From Acidobacteriota bacterium (GTDB lineage Bacteria > Acidobacteriota > Terriglobia > Acidiferrales > UBA7541): a stretch of DNA of 64,000 nucleotides. Positions 25,386-36,836 of the stretch are shown here, piece after piece. Below the pieces are notes generated by a model. The model was not told the DNA's origin and ran no database searches. It saw nothing but the letters and a program-made list of their open reading frames with translations. The stretch spans positions 1 through 64,000 of the forward strand of contig JABCZG010000016.1 of NCBI GenBank assembly GCA_013289835.1, read 5' to 3'. How positions within the stretch are numbered: position 1 is the first letter of the stretch; every line of letters starts with the position of its first letter. Made by a program: the position numbers and the translations under genes.

Positions 25386-27287
25386 ATGGGGTGCGGGCTC
25401 CACCGGTTGCCTTTGAGATATCTCTATTTCCTTCCAAGCCTGGTCTTCCTGATTTGGCCGGCGGCTTCGCGCGCGCAGATCCCGGGGCAAACCATTGGTC
25501 CGGCGAGCGGCCGAATCCTGGTTCGCGTGCATGAGGCGAATGGCTCCCCGCTCCAAGGGAGCGCCATGGTTAGGTTGCGCTCGCCGAGCCAATTGACAAA
25601 CGCCACGATTCCCACAACGGACGCAGGGCAAGCGCTTTTTACAGGCCTCTCGGCCGGGGAATATCAGCTGGAAGTAAGCGCTCCGGGATACCGCACGGTT
25701 CAACAGTCGGCAACGCTAGTTGCCGATGGTGAAACCGAAAATATTGACATCGGTTTGCCTGCCGACTCAGGCCCGGCAGCCGGTCAGCAGATGCCCGGCG
25801 GGGCGATTCTTGCCCCTAAGGCGTTGAAGGAAACGGAAAAAGGATTGCAAGCCCTGCAAGCCGATAAGCTGGAGGATGCGGAAGTTCATCTGAAGCGCGC
25901 GTTGCAGCTTGCGCCCGGATATCCTGATGTGAACTACCTGCTGGGCTTGCTGTGCATGCGGCGGCACGATAACGCGCAAGCGCGAGGATACCTGGAAAAG
26001 GCGGTGGCGCTGGCGCCGAAACATGCACCCGCGCTCCAGGCCCTGGGCGAGGCGGAGTTTTTGCTGCACGACTATCCGCACGCGGTCGCCGCTTTGGATC
26101 AAAGCATCACATTGAAACCCGATTCCTGGCGCGCGCATTGGCTGGACGGGGCGGCTTACTTCCAACAGGGCGAATACCAGAAGGCCCGTGAACAGTGTGA
26201 AGAGGCACTCCAGGTAGGCAAGGAAAAAGCTGGTAGTGCGCGTTTCCTGCTTGGAGAGGCTGACGCGGCGCTGGGTGAACGCGAGGCCGCGCTGGCCGCG
26301 CTCGAACGGTTCGTCAAAGAGCAGCCTGACGTTCCGCAGGCGGCGACTGCCAAAAAGCTGATGGAGCAGTTGCGGACGACAGGCTCCCCCGATGCGGAAA
26401 TGGCGGCGGCAATTCCGGGCCCGGCGGCGCATGCTTCGATTGGCGTTGCGACCAGGAACTTGAACGATTTTGCCATGCCGCCGATTCTTCCAGCGATTGA
26501 AACCAATTGGGCGCCTCCGGATGTGGACGCGGAAAAACTCAACACCGATACGAGGTCGAGCTGCGCATTGAACGAAATAGCGGAAGCGGCCGGCGCGCGC
26601 GTGGAAGAGCTTGTCAAAAATGTGGACCGCTTTACCGCGACCGAAGAGATGGAACACGAGAGCGTAAGCCCACTCGGAGTGCGACTTTCCCGGGAAACGC
26701 GGACGTTCAACTACTTAGTGGCGATCCGCAAACTGGGTGCGCGAAGCATGGACGTGCAGGAATATCGCGATGGCTCGGTCTCTACGCAGTTTTTTCCGGC
26801 GCACGTCGCTACCTTGGGATTGCCCATGCTCGCGCTAGTGTTTCATTCGTATTACCGGCCTGAGTTTGAATTCAAGTGCGAGGGCCGGGGAGAGTGGCGG
26901 GGCAGGCCGGCGTGGGTCGTTCATTTCCGGCAGAGGGACAACGAAATGAGCGAAATGCGCGTGTACCGCGTGAACAGCATGTCGTTTCCCGTACGCCTCA
27001 AAGGACGCGCGTGGATTGATGCACAGAACTCGCAGATTCTGGCGATGGAGGCGGACATGATAAAGCCAGTGCCGGAAATCCGCCTGGTCCGCGACCACCA
27101 AATGATCGAATATGGCCCAGTGGAGTTTCAAAAAGCGAAGACGCCGCTGTGGCTGCCGAAAAGCGCGGACTGGTACTGCAACCTGGCGGGGCAGCGCTAC
27201 CACCGGCGCCATACCTTTAGTCATTTTCTGCTGTTTTCGGTTGAGGACGTTCAGAAGATCGAAGCGCCCAAGGGCGTGCAGCAGTAG
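25386..27287 (+). CDS. Secreted TPR protein with carboxypeptidase-regulatory-like domain
   Basis: 633 residues with a signal peptide (RYLYFLPSLVFLIWPAASRA). Residues about 40-125 are a carboxypeptidase-regulatory-like beta sandwich (GRILVRVHEANGSPLQGSAM, SAGEYQLEVSAPGYRTVQQS). TPR units cover about 145-330 (AEVHLKRALQLAPGYPDVNY, LEKAVALAPKHAPALQALGE). The C-terminal 250 residues (FTATEEMEHESV ... FSHFLLFSVEDVQKIEAPK) resemble beta-rich periplasmic domains I cannot name. The gacggag site precedes ATG. Probably envelope-associated. Confidence 0.8.
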   Translation: MGCGLHRLPLRYLYFLPSLVFLIWPAASRAQIPGQTIGPASGRILVRVHEANGSPLQGSAMVRLRSPSQLTNATIPTTDAGQALFTGLSAGEYQLEVSAPGYRTVQQSATLVADGETENIDIGLPADSGPAAGQQMPGGAILAPKALKETEKGLQALQADKLEDAEVHLKRALQLAPGYPDVNYLLGLLCMRRHDNAQARGYLEKAVALAPKHAPALQALGEAEFLLHDYPHAVAALDQSITLKPDSWRAHWLDGAAYFQQGEYQKAREQCEEALQVGKEKAGSARFLLGEADAALGEREAALAALERFVKEQPDVPQAATAKKLMEQLRTTGSPDAEMAAAIPGPAAHASIGVATRNLNDFAMPPILPAIETNWAPPDVDAEKLNTDTRSSCALNEIAEAAGARVEELVKNVDRFTATEEMEHESVSPLGVRLSRETRTFNYLVAIRKLGARSMDVQEYRDGSVSTQFFPAHVATLGLPMLALVFHSYYRPEFEFKCEGRGEWRGRPAWVVHFRQRDNEMSEMRVYRVNSMSFPVRLKGRAWIDAQNSQILAMEADMIKPVPEIRLVRDHQMIEYGPVEFQKAKTPLWLPKSADWYCNLAGQRYHRRHTFSHFLLFSVEDVQKIEAPKGVQQ

Positions 27288-27425
27288 TTGAGACGAAATC
27301 GCTCTGGAACGAGCACGTCACGGCATCTGCTGGTGGCCGGGCACGGCTGACTCAACCCGCCTATCTATCAGAAAAACAAATCCGAACAATCCAAATTTCA
27401 AACTGTGATATAGGGGGCAGGTGCG

Positions 27426-27431
27426 TATAAT
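27426..27431 (+). promoter_or_regulatory. Perfect TATAAT -10 element before amt
   Basis: A TATAAT hexamer lies 63 bp before the amt start in the 207-bp gap after the TPR gene. No good -35 is seen at 16-18 bp, so the promoter may be activator-dependent, as would suit a nitrogen-regulated gene. No sigma-54 (GG-N10-GC) site stood out. Confidence 0.4.
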
Positions 27432-27494
27432 CCCCTGCATCCAAAAGGGGAGTCCCCGGTAATCGAATCCAGCGTCACTGGAGCAGGCATACTT

Positions 27495-28943
27495 ATGAAG
27501 TCTGTGGGGCGGAAGTGTTGTTTCAAGCTTGTGCTGGTACTTGGGATTGTCGCGCTTGCCGCGAGGCCACTCTCCGCGCAACAAACTCCCGCTCCTGCCT
27601 CAACAACTTCCTCTTCCGCCACACCTGAAATCTCCAAAGCGCTAAGTGACAAATTAAAAGATCTCGACCAGCGCGTGACGGCGGCGCAGTCCGCCGGCGA
27701 TAACGCCTGGATGCTGGTGAGCGCTGCGCTGGTGCTGATGATGACCGGGCCTGGGCTGGCGCTTTTTTACGGCGGGCTGGTGCGGCGGAAGAACACCCTG
27801 GCGATCATGATGCAGAGCTTTGCGCTGATGGCGCTGATCACCGTGATGTGGGCTTTGGTGGGCTACAGTCTTTGCTTCGGCGGAAATGGTCCGGTGATTG
27901 GCGGATTCGAACACGCGTTTCTGCGTGGCGTGGGCGCGGAGCCGAATCCCGACTATGCCGGCACGATTCCGCAAGCGACCTTCATGGTCTACCAGCTGAT
28001 GTTCGCGATCATCACGCCTGCGCTGATCACCGGGGCGACGGCCGAGCGCATGAAGTTCAGCGGAACGGTGCTCTTCCTCACCTTGTGGTTCCTCGTGGTA
28101 TATGCGCCGCTGGCGCACATGGTGTGGGGCAAGGGCGGTTTGCTGAACGCGTCGCTTGGGGGGAAGTTTCCATGCCTGGACTTCGCTGGCGGCACGGTCG
28201 TGCACATTTCTTCCGGAGTTTCCGCGCTGGTATGCGCGCTGTATCTTGGCAAGCGCACCGGTTATCCGAAACAGCCGATGCCTCCGCACAGCCTGGTGCT
28301 CAGTTTTATCGGCGCTTGCTTGCTGTGGGTGGGCTGGTTCGGGTTTAACGCTGGCAGCGCGTTGGCCGCGAGCAGCCTGGCCACCAGCGCTTTTGTGGCC
28401 ACGCACTTTGCAACGGCGGCGGCGGCACTGGGCTGGAGCGCGGCAGAATGGCTTAAGAATGGACGAGCGAGCGCGTTGGGCGCCATTTCCGGCGCGGTGG
28501 CCGGACTTGTCGCGATAACGCCAGCTTCGGGATTTGTCGGGCCGATGCCGGCACTCGCGATCGGACTGATCGCGGGCGTGGTGTGTTACCTGATGGTGAC
28601 GAAAGTGAAGGCCGTCTTCGGGTATGATGACGCGCTAGACGCCTTCGGCGTGCACGGTGCAGGCGGAACGATTGGCGCGCTACTTACGGGGGTTTTTGCA
28701 CAGCAGGTGATCAACCCCATCTTTGGCGCGGGCAAACCGGTAGGCGGGCTCGACGGGCACTGGAGCCAGCTCGGCAATCAACTTGTCGGAGTTCTGATCG
28801 CCTGGGGTTTTGCGCTGGTAGGAACGCTCATTTTGCTCAAGGTTACGGATTTGATCACCGGGCTGCGTGTGCCGGAAGAGCAGGAGATCGAGGGCTTGGA
28901 CATTACCCAGCACGGCGAAGAAGCATATAACCTGGAGTCGTAA
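27495..28943 (+). CDS. amt: Ammonium transporter
   Basis: 482 residues with a cleavable signal sequence (VLGIVALAARPLSAQQ) and 11 expected membrane spans. Signature motifs are GLALFYGGLVRRKN, FAIITPALITGATAERMKFS, DFAGGTVVHISSGVSALVCA and DDALDAFGVHGAGGTIGALL, with the pore histidines in VVH(I) and VHG. The length is above the usual 400-430 because of an extra N-terminal segment before the first helix. It is followed 48 bp later by the PII gene that gates it. Confidence 0.96.
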   Translation: MKSVGRKCCFKLVLVLGIVALAARPLSAQQTPAPASTTSSSATPEISKALSDKLKDLDQRVTAAQSAGDNAWMLVSAALVLMMTGPGLALFYGGLVRRKNTLAIMMQSFALMALITVMWALVGYSLCFGGNGPVIGGFEHAFLRGVGAEPNPDYAGTIPQATFMVYQLMFAIITPALITGATAERMKFSGTVLFLTLWFLVVYAPLAHMVWGKGGLLNASLGGKFPCLDFAGGTVVHISSGVSALVCALYLGKRTGYPKQPMPPHSLVLSFIGACLLWVGWFGFNAGSALAASSLATSAFVATHFATAAAALGWSAAEWLKNGRASALGAISGAVAGLVAITPASGFVGPMPALAIGLIAGVVCYLMVTKVKAVFGYDDALDAFGVHGAGGTIGALLTGVFAQQVINPIFGAGKPVGGLDGHWSQLGNQLVGVLIAWGFALVGTLILLKVTDLITGLRVPEEQEIEGLDITQHGEEAYNLES

Positions 28944-29330
<387 letters not shown>

Positions 29331-29335
29331 CCCAA

Positions 29336-31984
29336 GTGACGACCGCCGCACGCCCCGGTCTCAATCCGGGCATCCCACCCGCCAAGAACATGGAAGGTTC
29401 CCCTACGCCTCTTTCCCTCCTCGGCCCACTGGCCGAGACGGAACGGCAACGCATCCGGAAACGGTTTGAAGCAGGCACAAGTGCGCGAGAGACGCTGAAG
29501 GCGCTTTGCGAACTCGCGGACAGTAACATCCAGCAAGTTTTCGCAGAGGTACTCCGCCTGCAAGGCGGGACACAGCAAGGACTTTCACTCCTGGCGCTTG
29601 GCGGCTACGGCCGGCGCATGCTATTTCCTTACTCCGATCTCGACATTCTATTTTTATTTGGGAGCGACAAGGCGGAGCAGGATTCGCGGCAGCTCATCTC
29701 GGAGTTTTCGCGGACGCTCTGGGATTTGGGATTTCGCGTGAGTTCGGCCGGCCGAACCCTGGAAGAATGCAAGCGCATTGAAGAGGACAACGCGGAATTT
29801 CACTTGGCGCTACTGGATCGCCGATTTCTGGCAGGCGATGCTGGGCTTTTTGAAAAGCTGGACACCAGGATATTGCCGGGGTCGGAGAAACATGCGCGGC
29901 CTTTTTTGCAGGCGGAGTTGCACCGATTGACGAAGGAACGATTGTCGCGCTACGGGAACACCATCTATCACCTCGAGCCGAATGTGAAAGAGTCGCCCGG
30001 GGGGATGCGGGATTATCAAGCCACGGTTTGGTTGCGGCAGATTGTGGACGAAATGAAGGACGTCCGCAAAATTACAACTGCGGAAGAAGAGCTCTCAACC
30101 GCGGCCGTGGATTTTCTAAGTGCCATTCGCTGTTTTCTCCATTACAGCAACGGGCGAAACGATAACACGCTCACGTATGAACTGCAGGCCGCGGCGGCGG
30201 AGCGCGGGCTTGGCGTAGGCGACGGTTCGACGAAAAATGCGGCGGAGTGGATGCGTTTGTATTTCCGCCACGCGCGCGCATTGAACCGGCAATTGCTGCG
30301 GTATCTGGAGCAGAAGGCGCCCAGCCCGCTGACGCTGCGCCAGCGGATCTTTAATGCTGCGCGCGCGGCGAAGTTCGAGCCGGACCAGGGGAAAGCGTTC
30401 GCGGTGCGCGATGGGTTGCTGGAGGTCGTGGATTTGCCAGCGCTTTCGGATCGCGCGGTAACGTATTCTTTGTTCGTCGAAGCCGCGCGCACCGGTACAC
30501 CCCTGAGCCGCGAAGCCGAACGCAGCATCGCCTACATCCTCACGCATCCGGAACTTCCCGCGCGGAATACACAGATGTTCTGGGACACGCTGCGCGAAAT
30601 TGTCGGATCGGATTTTCCCGGCGTGGTTTTGCGCCCGATGCAGCGGCTGGGGCTGCTGACGGAAATCCTGCCGGAATTCGGATTGATCGATTCGCTGGTG
30701 GTGCGTGATTTTTATCATCGCTATACCGTGGACGAACACACGCTGCGGACCATCGAGCATCTGCAGGAACTTTTCGATCCGCCCGATCCGCGCGGGGAAC
30801 ATTTCGCGCCGCTTTGGAAAACGGTCGAAGGGCGCGACCTGCTCATCCTGGCGTTGTTGCTGCACGACGTTGGCAAGGGCATGCCCGTGCAGAATCACGT
30901 CACCGGAAGCCTTGCGGCGCTGGATAGCGCGGCGAAGCGGCTAAAACTTTCGGCTGAAGAAGAAGCGGAGGTGCACTTCCTCATCGAACATCACCTGGAT
31001 ATGTCGGCCACGGTGCAACGCAGGGATATTTTCGATCCAGCGACAGTTTCGGCGTTTGCGGAATCCGTGGGCACGCAGGAACGTTTGCAGAGACTGTGCT
31101 TGCTGACGTACGCCGACATTCATTCCGTGAATCCGGAAGCGCTGACACCTTGGAAAGCGGAAATGCTGTGGCAGCTCTTTGTTGCCACTTCAAATCATTT
31201 CAGCCGCACGCTGGATCGCGATCGCTTGCACGCGCTGGATGAAGTTCCGCTGCTGCAGCGTGTCAGGGCGCTGGCCAGCGGCGCGACGCTCGAACAGATT
31301 GAGCGCTTTCTCGAAGGATTCCCGCGGCGCTACCTTGCGGTGCATTCGGCGGAGGAGATCGCCGCGCACTTCGCGCTCTACCAGAAATTGGGCGTTGAGC
31401 CGGTACAAACCGAGCTGCTCACCACACACCACGCCTTTTCGCTGACGCTGCTGACTGCGGATCGTCCCGCGCTGTTCGCGACGATCTCTGGCGTGCTCGC
31501 CAGTTGGGGAATGAACATCATCAAGGCGGATGCCTTCGCGAACTCCGCCGGGGTGGTGCTGGACACATTCCACTTCGCGGATTTGCACCACACTTTGGAA
31601 TTGAATCCCAGCGAGATTGCGCGCTTTCGCAAGAGTCTTACGGATGTCGTCAACGGCAAGGCCGCGCTTGAGCCGCTCTTGAAAGGGCGCGACAATGCGA
31701 GCCGCGCGCGCCCGCCCAAGGTCACCGTCGAGACGCGCATCAACTTCGACGATACTTCCTCGGCGCACAGCACCTTGATGGAAATCCTCACGCAGGATCA
31801 TCCCGGATTGCTCTACGAGATTGGGTCGGCGCTGGCTCGACTTGGATGCAACATCGAGGTCGCGCTGATTGATACGGAAGGCCACAAGGCCATTGACGTT
31901 TTTTATCTGACTGCGCAAGGCAAGAAGCTCCCCGCGCAAAAACAGGAACTCCTCCGCGAAGTGCTGCAAGGATCGCTGGCCTAA
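29336..31984 (+). CDS. glnD: PII uridylyltransferase/uridylyl-removing enzyme GlnD
   Basis: 882 residues, starting at GTG 29336 only 5 bp after glnB; ATG 29390 (MEGSPTPLSLLG) is an alternative. Order of domains: nucleotidyltransferase with GGYGRRMLFPYSDLDILFLF (about 88-108), UTase linker, HD hydrolase with LLLHDVGKGMPVQNH (about 505-520), and two ACT domains that sense glutamine (about 705-790 and 800-880). It attaches UMP to Y51 of PII when glutamine is low and removes it when high. Operon partner of the PII gene upstream. Confidence 0.96.
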   Translation: MTTAARPGLNPGIPPAKNMEGSPTPLSLLGPLAETERQRIRKRFEAGTSARETLKALCELADSNIQQVFAEVLRLQGGTQQGLSLLALGGYGRRMLFPYSDLDILFLFGSDKAEQDSRQLISEFSRTLWDLGFRVSSAGRTLEECKRIEEDNAEFHLALLDRRFLAGDAGLFEKLDTRILPGSEKHARPFLQAELHRLTKERLSRYGNTIYHLEPNVKESPGGMRDYQATVWLRQIVDEMKDVRKITTAEEELSTAAVDFLSAIRCFLHYSNGRNDNTLTYELQAAAAERGLGVGDGSTKNAAEWMRLYFRHARALNRQLLRYLEQKAPSPLTLRQRIFNAARAAKFEPDQGKAFAVRDGLLEVVDLPALSDRAVTYSLFVEAARTGTPLSREAERSIAYILTHPELPARNTQMFWDTLREIVGSDFPGVVLRPMQRLGLLTEILPEFGLIDSLVVRDFYHRYTVDEHTLRTIEHLQELFDPPDPRGEHFAPLWKTVEGRDLLILALLLHDVGKGMPVQNHVTGSLAALDSAAKRLKLSAEEEAEVHFLIEHHLDMSATVQRRDIFDPATVSAFAESVGTQERLQRLCLLTYADIHSVNPEALTPWKAEMLWQLFVATSNHFSRTLDRDRLHALDEVPLLQRVRALASGATLEQIERFLEGFPRRYLAVHSAEEIAAHFALYQKLGVEPVQTELLTTHHAFSLTLLTADRPALFATISGVLASWGMNIIKADAFANSAGVVLDTFHFADLHHTLELNPSEIARFRKSLTDVVNGKAALEPLLKGRDNASRARPPKVTVETRINFDDTSSAHSTLMEILTQDHPGLLYEIGSALARLGCNIEVALIDTEGHKAIDVFYLTAQGKKLPAQKQELLREVLQGSLA

Positions 31985-32029
31985 GTTTTCCCCCACAGCG
32001 AATTTATCTGGACAGAAATCCCCGCCACA

Positions 32030-32608
32030 TTACCGCCGCGAGTCGGGCGGCACCAGGTTGTTCGCGCGATAGTAGACCACCAGCTGGCCATAGTGCTCGC
32101 CGCTGTGTTCGATGGCGAACATCCAGATGTTGGAGTTGTGGGCCAGCCGGCTCCCAAATTTTGATGTTTTATCCAATCCCCCGTCGCCCTGCTGCTGAAT
32201 GACTTGCGCTCCGTCCGCAACAGCTTCTTGTACGAACTTCACCACGTCGGCCTTGGTCTTGAAAGCGTCACGCGTGGGATTGTCGCCCTCGCCGAAGTCG
32301 GGCCCGAGGTTTGATCCGGAGATTCTGCGTATCAGGACGAAATCCAGTGCGGCGGCGTGGAGAAGATTCAGCGCAAAGGTGCGCTGGTCCTTCTGCAGCT
32401 TGAAATCATATTTGTCTTCGGGAAAATCCTGGGCCATGGCGATGAGTTTGTTCCCGATGTCGTTCCACCTGTCCAACATCTCCTCGGATCGAGAGAGTGC
32501 CGGACGCGGAGCTTGACTCTGCGTTTGGCCCTGACTGTAAACATTCGTTCCGGCGACGGCAAGCAACGTGACCGCAACCTGCGCGAGCAAAGACCGCTTC
32601 ATCTTCAT
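32030..32608 (-). CDS. Secreted DinB-like protein
   Basis: 192 residues with a signal peptide (LLAQVAVTLLAVAGTNVYSQ). It shows the DinB four-helix pattern (LDRWNDIGNKLIAMAQDFPE, FALNLLHAAALDFVLIRRIS) and the HSGEHYGQLVVYYR end, with His residues for a metal site. DinB/YfiT-like proteins often carry out metal-dependent thiol-transferase reactions; this one is exported and of unknown role. It lies 76 bp after the amidohydrolase. Confidence 0.82.
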   Translation of the reverse strand: MKMKRSLLAQVAVTLLAVAGTNVYSQGQTQSQAPRPALSRSEEMLDRWNDIGNKLIAMAQDFPEDKYDFKLQKDQRTFALNLLHAAALDFVLIRRISGSNLGPDFGEGDNPTRDAFKTKADVVKFVQEAVADGAQVIQQQGDGGLDKTSKFGSRLAHNSNIWMFAIEHSGEHYGQLVVYYRANNLVPPDSRR

Positions 32609-32684
32609 TTCCTCCTTGGATTGATCTGCTTCCTGAAACCCATCGCTTTGCCGTGCCTGTTCGTTTCGGGCTGGAGATTACGCC

Positions 32685-34076
32685 CTAATGCGACGCAAGA
32701 TCGTTTCTGACCACCTGGCCGTCCTTCATCACGAAGCGAACGCGCTCCAACTCGGTAATGTCGGCAAGCGGATCGCCAGAGACGGCGACGAGATCCGCGA
32801 ATTTGCCGGCCTCAATGGCGCCGATTCGGTCTTGCCAGCCCAACATTTCCGCGGCGTTAGTCGTAATCGCCCGAATCACGTCAAGCGCAGGCACTCCGGC
32901 AGCATGCAAATTGAGCAGGGTGGTGACACTGGCTTGGCCGCAGGTCTTTCCGGGCCAGAACCAGCACATGTCGGTTCCGGCGGCAAACTTCACCCGCGAT
33001 TTCAGCACTCGCTGGACCAACTGGTCGTAGAGTTGGTCGTGGCTTGCATCGGCAATGGCACGAGCGGAACGCGATGCGGGAGAGAGGACGATGCTGGGCT
33101 CCATGATCTTCAGGAGGAAATGGTTGTAGGCGGTCGGCGTCAGGTCGAGAAATATGCCCTTGTCACGCATCTGCTTAAGTTGCTCGTCGGTCGCTTCGTT
33201 GCCGTGCTCGATGGAATCGGCGCCGGAATCGATCGCTGTCTGTATGGCCGTCTTGTCGATAGCGTGGACAGCAATTTTCAAGTGGTTGCGGTGCGCTTCT
33301 TCGACCGCCGCCGCAAGCTCAGGGACGGTAAGGTTCTCGTCCGCCGAAACCTTGATGACATCCACGTTCTGGAAGACATTTTTCCGGACCGCCTGGCGAG
33401 CAGACTCGGGCCCATCAATCAGCAAGAACTCCTGCTTTAGGATCGACTCGGCAAGGGCCGGATTGAGGTTCTGAACGTATTCGCCGCGTGTAATGAGCTT
33501 GCGTGCGGAGGCCAGGATTCGCGGACCAGGGACGCGGCCCGCATTGATGGCGTCGCGCAGTTCGGTATCGCCGTCAATTCCGGAATGGCCAAGATTGCGA
33601 ACGGTGGTGATGCCGCTCTCCAAATCCTCTCGCGCCATCCGCGCGCCAAGGAAAGCGCGTTTGGTGGGAGATTCGACGATGGCCAGCAACAATTCCGGTG
33701 CAAACTTTCCGTTCTCATGCCGCTTGCTCTCTTCTTCCGGCGGCACGACTACATCGAGAAGCAGGTGGGTGTGAGAGTCAATCAGTCCGGGCAGCAAGGT
33801 CGCGCTGCCCAGGTCGATGATCTTGACGCCGGCGGGCGCGTGCGCCTGCACCCGAGCAGGCGGGCCAACTTCCTTGATCTTGCCGTCTTCAATCAGCACG
33901 GCCGCGGGCGAAAGTACAGTCCCGGTTCGTGGATCGAGCAACCGGCCCGCTTTTACCAAGGTGACGGGAGCGGGCGATTGGGCGGCGAGTGGTCCGGCTG
34001 AGAGCAAAAAGGAAACTAGTGCCGCGAATAGCGTGAAGCGTTTGCGCATTCGAAGAAACATTCGTATTTGTGTCAT
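32685..34076 (-). CDS. Secreted amidohydrolase (imidazolonepropionase-like)
   Basis: 463 residues; the signal peptide is RMRKRFTLFAALVSFLLSAG, so the first of three close ATGs is uncertain. Amidohydrolase-family markers are AVLIEDGKIKEVG, the HxH metal pair in LLPGLIDSHTHLLLDV, GITTVRNLGHSG, VHAIDKTAIQTAIDSGADSI and the C-terminal AAEMLGWQDRIGAIEAGKFA with DLVAVSGDPL. It belongs to the Xaa-Pro dipeptidase/imidazolonepropionase-like group common in secreted bacterial hydrolases. Substrate unknown. Confidence 0.88.
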   Translation of the reverse strand: MTQIRMFLRMRKRFTLFAALVSFLLSAGPLAAQSPAPVTLVKAGRLLDPRTGTVLSPAAVLIEDGKIKEVGPPARVQAHAPAGVKIIDLGSATLLPGLIDSHTHLLLDVVVPPEEESKRHENGKFAPELLLAIVESPTKRAFLGARMAREDLESGITTVRNLGHSGIDGDTELRDAINAGRVPGPRILASARKLITRGEYVQNLNPALAESILKQEFLLIDGPESARQAVRKNVFQNVDVIKVSADENLTVPELAAAVEEAHRNHLKIAVHAIDKTAIQTAIDSGADSIEHGNEATDEQLKQMRDKGIFLDLTPTAYNHFLLKIMEPSIVLSPASRSARAIADASHDQLYDQLVQRVLKSRVKFAAGTDMCWFWPGKTCGQASVTTLLNLHAAGVPALDVIRAITTNAAEMLGWQDRIGAIEAGKFADLVAVSGDPLADITELERVRFVMKDGQVVRNDLASH

Positions 34077-34153
34077 TCGGGGGATTCTCCACTGTTTGTT
34101 CGACCCAAAAGATGAGGATTTTCAAAAACCCGGGACGTGCTCTCCGACGTGAC

Positions 34154-36832
34154 CTATTCGTGCCTAAGCGCGACCAGCGGATCGACGCGTATCGCGCGCC
34201 GCGCCGGTAAATAACAAGCTAGCACCGCGACAGCGATGAGAAGCATAGTGACGGCCACAAACGTCAGAGGATCTGCCGGACTGACGCCGTACAAGAGTCC
34301 CGTCATCAAATGCGACACGATCGCAGCACCAACGACTCCCACCGCCGCACCGGCAATGGCCAGGCCCATTCCTTCACGCAGAATCATACGCAGGATGTTC
34401 CGGCTTCCGGCGCCAAGAGCGATGCGAATGCCGATTTCATGGGTGCGCTCGCTTACGATGTAGGAAATGACTCCGTAGATTCCGAGACCGGCGAGGAGCA
34501 AGGCGGTCAGAGCGAACAGCGCGATTATTTCCATCGAGAAGCGCCTCTCGGCCAGAGATGCGGAGATCGTCTCGTTGAGCTGCTGAGCCCCGAAAACAGG
34601 AAGCGTTGGGTCAACCGCCTGTACTTGTTCGAGCACTTCATTGGGAATCGCGGCAGCGTCCAAATTTCCACGCAGAAAAATCGCGAGATGGTGCGGGTGA
34701 TTGCGCGCGATCTGCTGATACATACTGATATAGACTTCCGGAACCCGGGCATTCTCCAGCGATTCTGCCCGGGCATCGGCGACAATGCCGACTACCGTGG
34801 CCCAGGAAGTCGCCGCTGGTGATAGCTTCAGATGCTTTCCCAGCGGATCGTCGTTTGGCCAATAGGTCTGCGCCGCAGCCTCATTGATTACTACGACCCC
34901 GGGCGACTCTTCGTTATCGAAGTCATTGAAGAACCGCCCGCGGAGCAGCGTCATTCCCATCAAGTGAAAGTATTCGGGGGTCACGAAGGAGGCGTCCACC
35001 AAAGGAAAGCGGTCGCTGCCCGCCTCGTGGCCCTCCAGGATCAACGGGTCAGGCGGAGTTTGATTGTCCCGGTCATGTCCCAAAGGAACAGAGCCAAAAT
35101 CACCAACGGCTGCTTCTTCTACTCCTGGCAGAATTTGGCTACGCCGCAGTATTTCGCGAAAAAACGACGCCTTCTGCGAAACGCTAGCGTACGCGTCGGC
35201 CTTGAGATCATTTGGATAGGGCAGCCGCGTGCGGACCGTCATCACACTCTGTGGATTGAATCCCATGCGCGCATTGAGCAGATCCCAGAAACTGCGAAGC
35301 AGCAGGCCGGAGGCAATCATCAGCACCAAAGAAAGGGCGAATTCCGTTACCACCAGCACGCGGCGCATGCGCGCCTGTTCCCCGGAGCCTGTCGAGCCGC
35401 GCGCCGCTTCCTTGAGCGCAGGAGTCAAATCGAAACGACCAGCATGCAAAGCGGGGGCCAGACCGAAAATCGCGCCGGCGGCAAGAGAGGCGCCGAGAGC
35501 GAAAAGCAAAACCACCCAGTTAATCGATACTGCGTTGAGTCGCGGCAGGCTTTCGGGCAGGATTCGGAGCAGAAGCCCCTTGGTGCAGAAGAGAATCGCC
35601 AGGCCGGCAATTCCACCGAGCACCGAAAGCAACAAACTCTCCGTCAGCAACTGACGCACAAGGCGCGTGCGCGAAGCTCCGAGCGCCTGGCGAACGGCCA
35701 CTTCGCGCCGCCGTGCGCTGCCGCGCGCGAGCAGGAGATTTGCAACATTTACGCAGCCGATCAACAGGAGCAATCCCACAGCGGCAAGAAGCAGAATCAG
35801 CGACTGGTGAACGTTGCCGACCACGATTTCCTTGAGCGGCACTATTCGCACGTTCCATCCACTCTGAATCGGATAATCGCTTGGGAATTGTTTTTGCAAA
35901 GACGCGACAAGCGCATCCATGCGGCTCTGTGCGTCGGAAATCGTCAATCTTGGTTTAAGCCGGGCGATCGCGGTGGGAAGGTTCCGCCGGTTCCGCGGCG
36001 GGTGATCCAGTAAAGGCGGACCGAAGAAACTAGTTGCCGCCCAAACCTCAATATTCCTGTTTCTCGTGGTTCGCCCCGGGGCCTGAAAACCCGGCGGCAT
36101 AACGCCCACGACGTGATACAAGTCGGTGTCCAGCCGCACACCCTTGCCCAGGACATGCGGATCACCGGCGAAGGCCCGCTTCCACATGCCATCGCTGATG
36201 ACGACTTCCAAGGTAAATCCGGGCGTGTAATTGTCCGGATCAAAGGTGCGGCCCAGCTGCGGCTTTACGCCCAGCACGGCAAAATAATCAGGCGCAACGA
36301 TTAGCAAGCTGACCCGCGCTGGCTCCGATGAGCCGGTTTGATTGTTGTCGTCGTACCATGCCGGAGAAACGTAGTCGAAAATTCCGGAGCGCTGAAGGTC
36401 TTGCCATTCAGGCTGGGACATTCCTACATCCCGCGTGCCAACGCCGGGAAGATTATCCTCGATGCTAACGAGCTGCTCTGGTTCCGGATATGGCAGGGGT
36501 CGCAAGAGCGTGGCATCCACGACGCTGAAAATCGCTGTAGTGGCTCCAATACCCAACGCAATCGTCAGGACGGCGATGGCAGTGAAGCCGGGAGATTTGC
36601 GCAGCATGCGCAGACCGTGACGAACATCCTGCCAGGACTGGTCCCACGCGAGCCAGCGGCTGGATTCGTAGAAGCGTTCTTCTGCCTGCAGGAGGTTGCC
36701 GAACGAACAGCGCGCGGCGGACCGTGCTTCGTCTTCACTCATGCCTTGTTTTCGCAGGCGCTCTATCTCAAGTTGAATGTGCGCTTCAATTTCGGAGGTG
36801 AAGTCATCGAGATTGCGCTTGCGTCCGAACAT
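34154..36832 (-). CDS. ADOP-type MacB-like ABC transporter permease
   Basis: 892 residues from ATG 36832 ([20 protein letters not shown]); the upstream open frame is a shadow of padR. It has an N-terminal acidobacterial permease extension, [20 protein letters not shown] and [19 protein letters not shown] (first helix), a MacB-like periplasmic domain, an inner set of three helices, a second periplasmic domain and C-terminal helices ([39 protein letters not shown]). This is the duplicated-permease family (ADOP) typical of Acidobacteriota, without its own ATPase gene. Function not established; it lies 4 bp after padR. Confidence 0.93.
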   Translation of the reverse strand: MFGRKRNLDDFTSEIEAHIQLEIERLRKQGMSEDEARSAARCSFGNLLQAEERFYESSRWLAWDQSWQDVRHGLRMLRKSPGFTAIAVLTIALGIGATTAIFSVVDATLLRPLPYPEPEQLVSIEDNLPGVGTRDVGMSQPEWQDLQRSGIFDYVSPAWYDDNNQTGSSEPARVSLLIVAPDYFAVLGVKPQLGRTFDPDNYTPGFTLEVVISDGMWKRAFAGDPHVLGKGVRLDTDLYHVVGVMPPGFQAPGRTTRNRNIEVWAATSFFGPPLLDHPPRNRRNLPTAIARLKPRLTISDAQSRMDALVASLQKQFPSDYPIQSGWNVRIVPLKEIVVGNVHQSLILLLAAVGLLLLIGCVNVANLLLARGSARRREVAVRQALGASRTRLVRQLLTESLLLSVLGGIAGLAILFCTKGLLLRILPESLPRLNAVSINWVVLLFALGASLAAGAIFGLAPALHAGRFDLTPALKEAARGSTGSGEQARMRRVLVVTEFALSLVLMIASGLLLRSFWDLLNARMGFNPQSVMTVRTRLPYPNDLKADAYASVSQKASFFREILRRSQILPGVEEAAVGDFGSVPLGHDRDNQTPPDPLILEGHEAGSDRFPLVDASFVTPEYFHLMGMTLLRGRFFNDFDNEESPGVVVINEAAAQTYWPNDDPLGKHLKLSPAATSWATVVGIVADARAESLENARVPEVYISMYQQIARNHPHHLAIFLRGNLDAAAIPNEVLEQVQAVDPTLPVFGAQQLNETISASLAERRFSMEIIALFALTALLLAGLGIYGVISYIVSERTHEIGIRIALGAGSRNILRMILREGMGLAIAGAAVGVVGAAIVSHLMTGLLYGVSPADPLTFVAVTMLLIAVAVLACYLPARRAIRVDPLVALRHE

Positions 36833-36836
36833 GGCA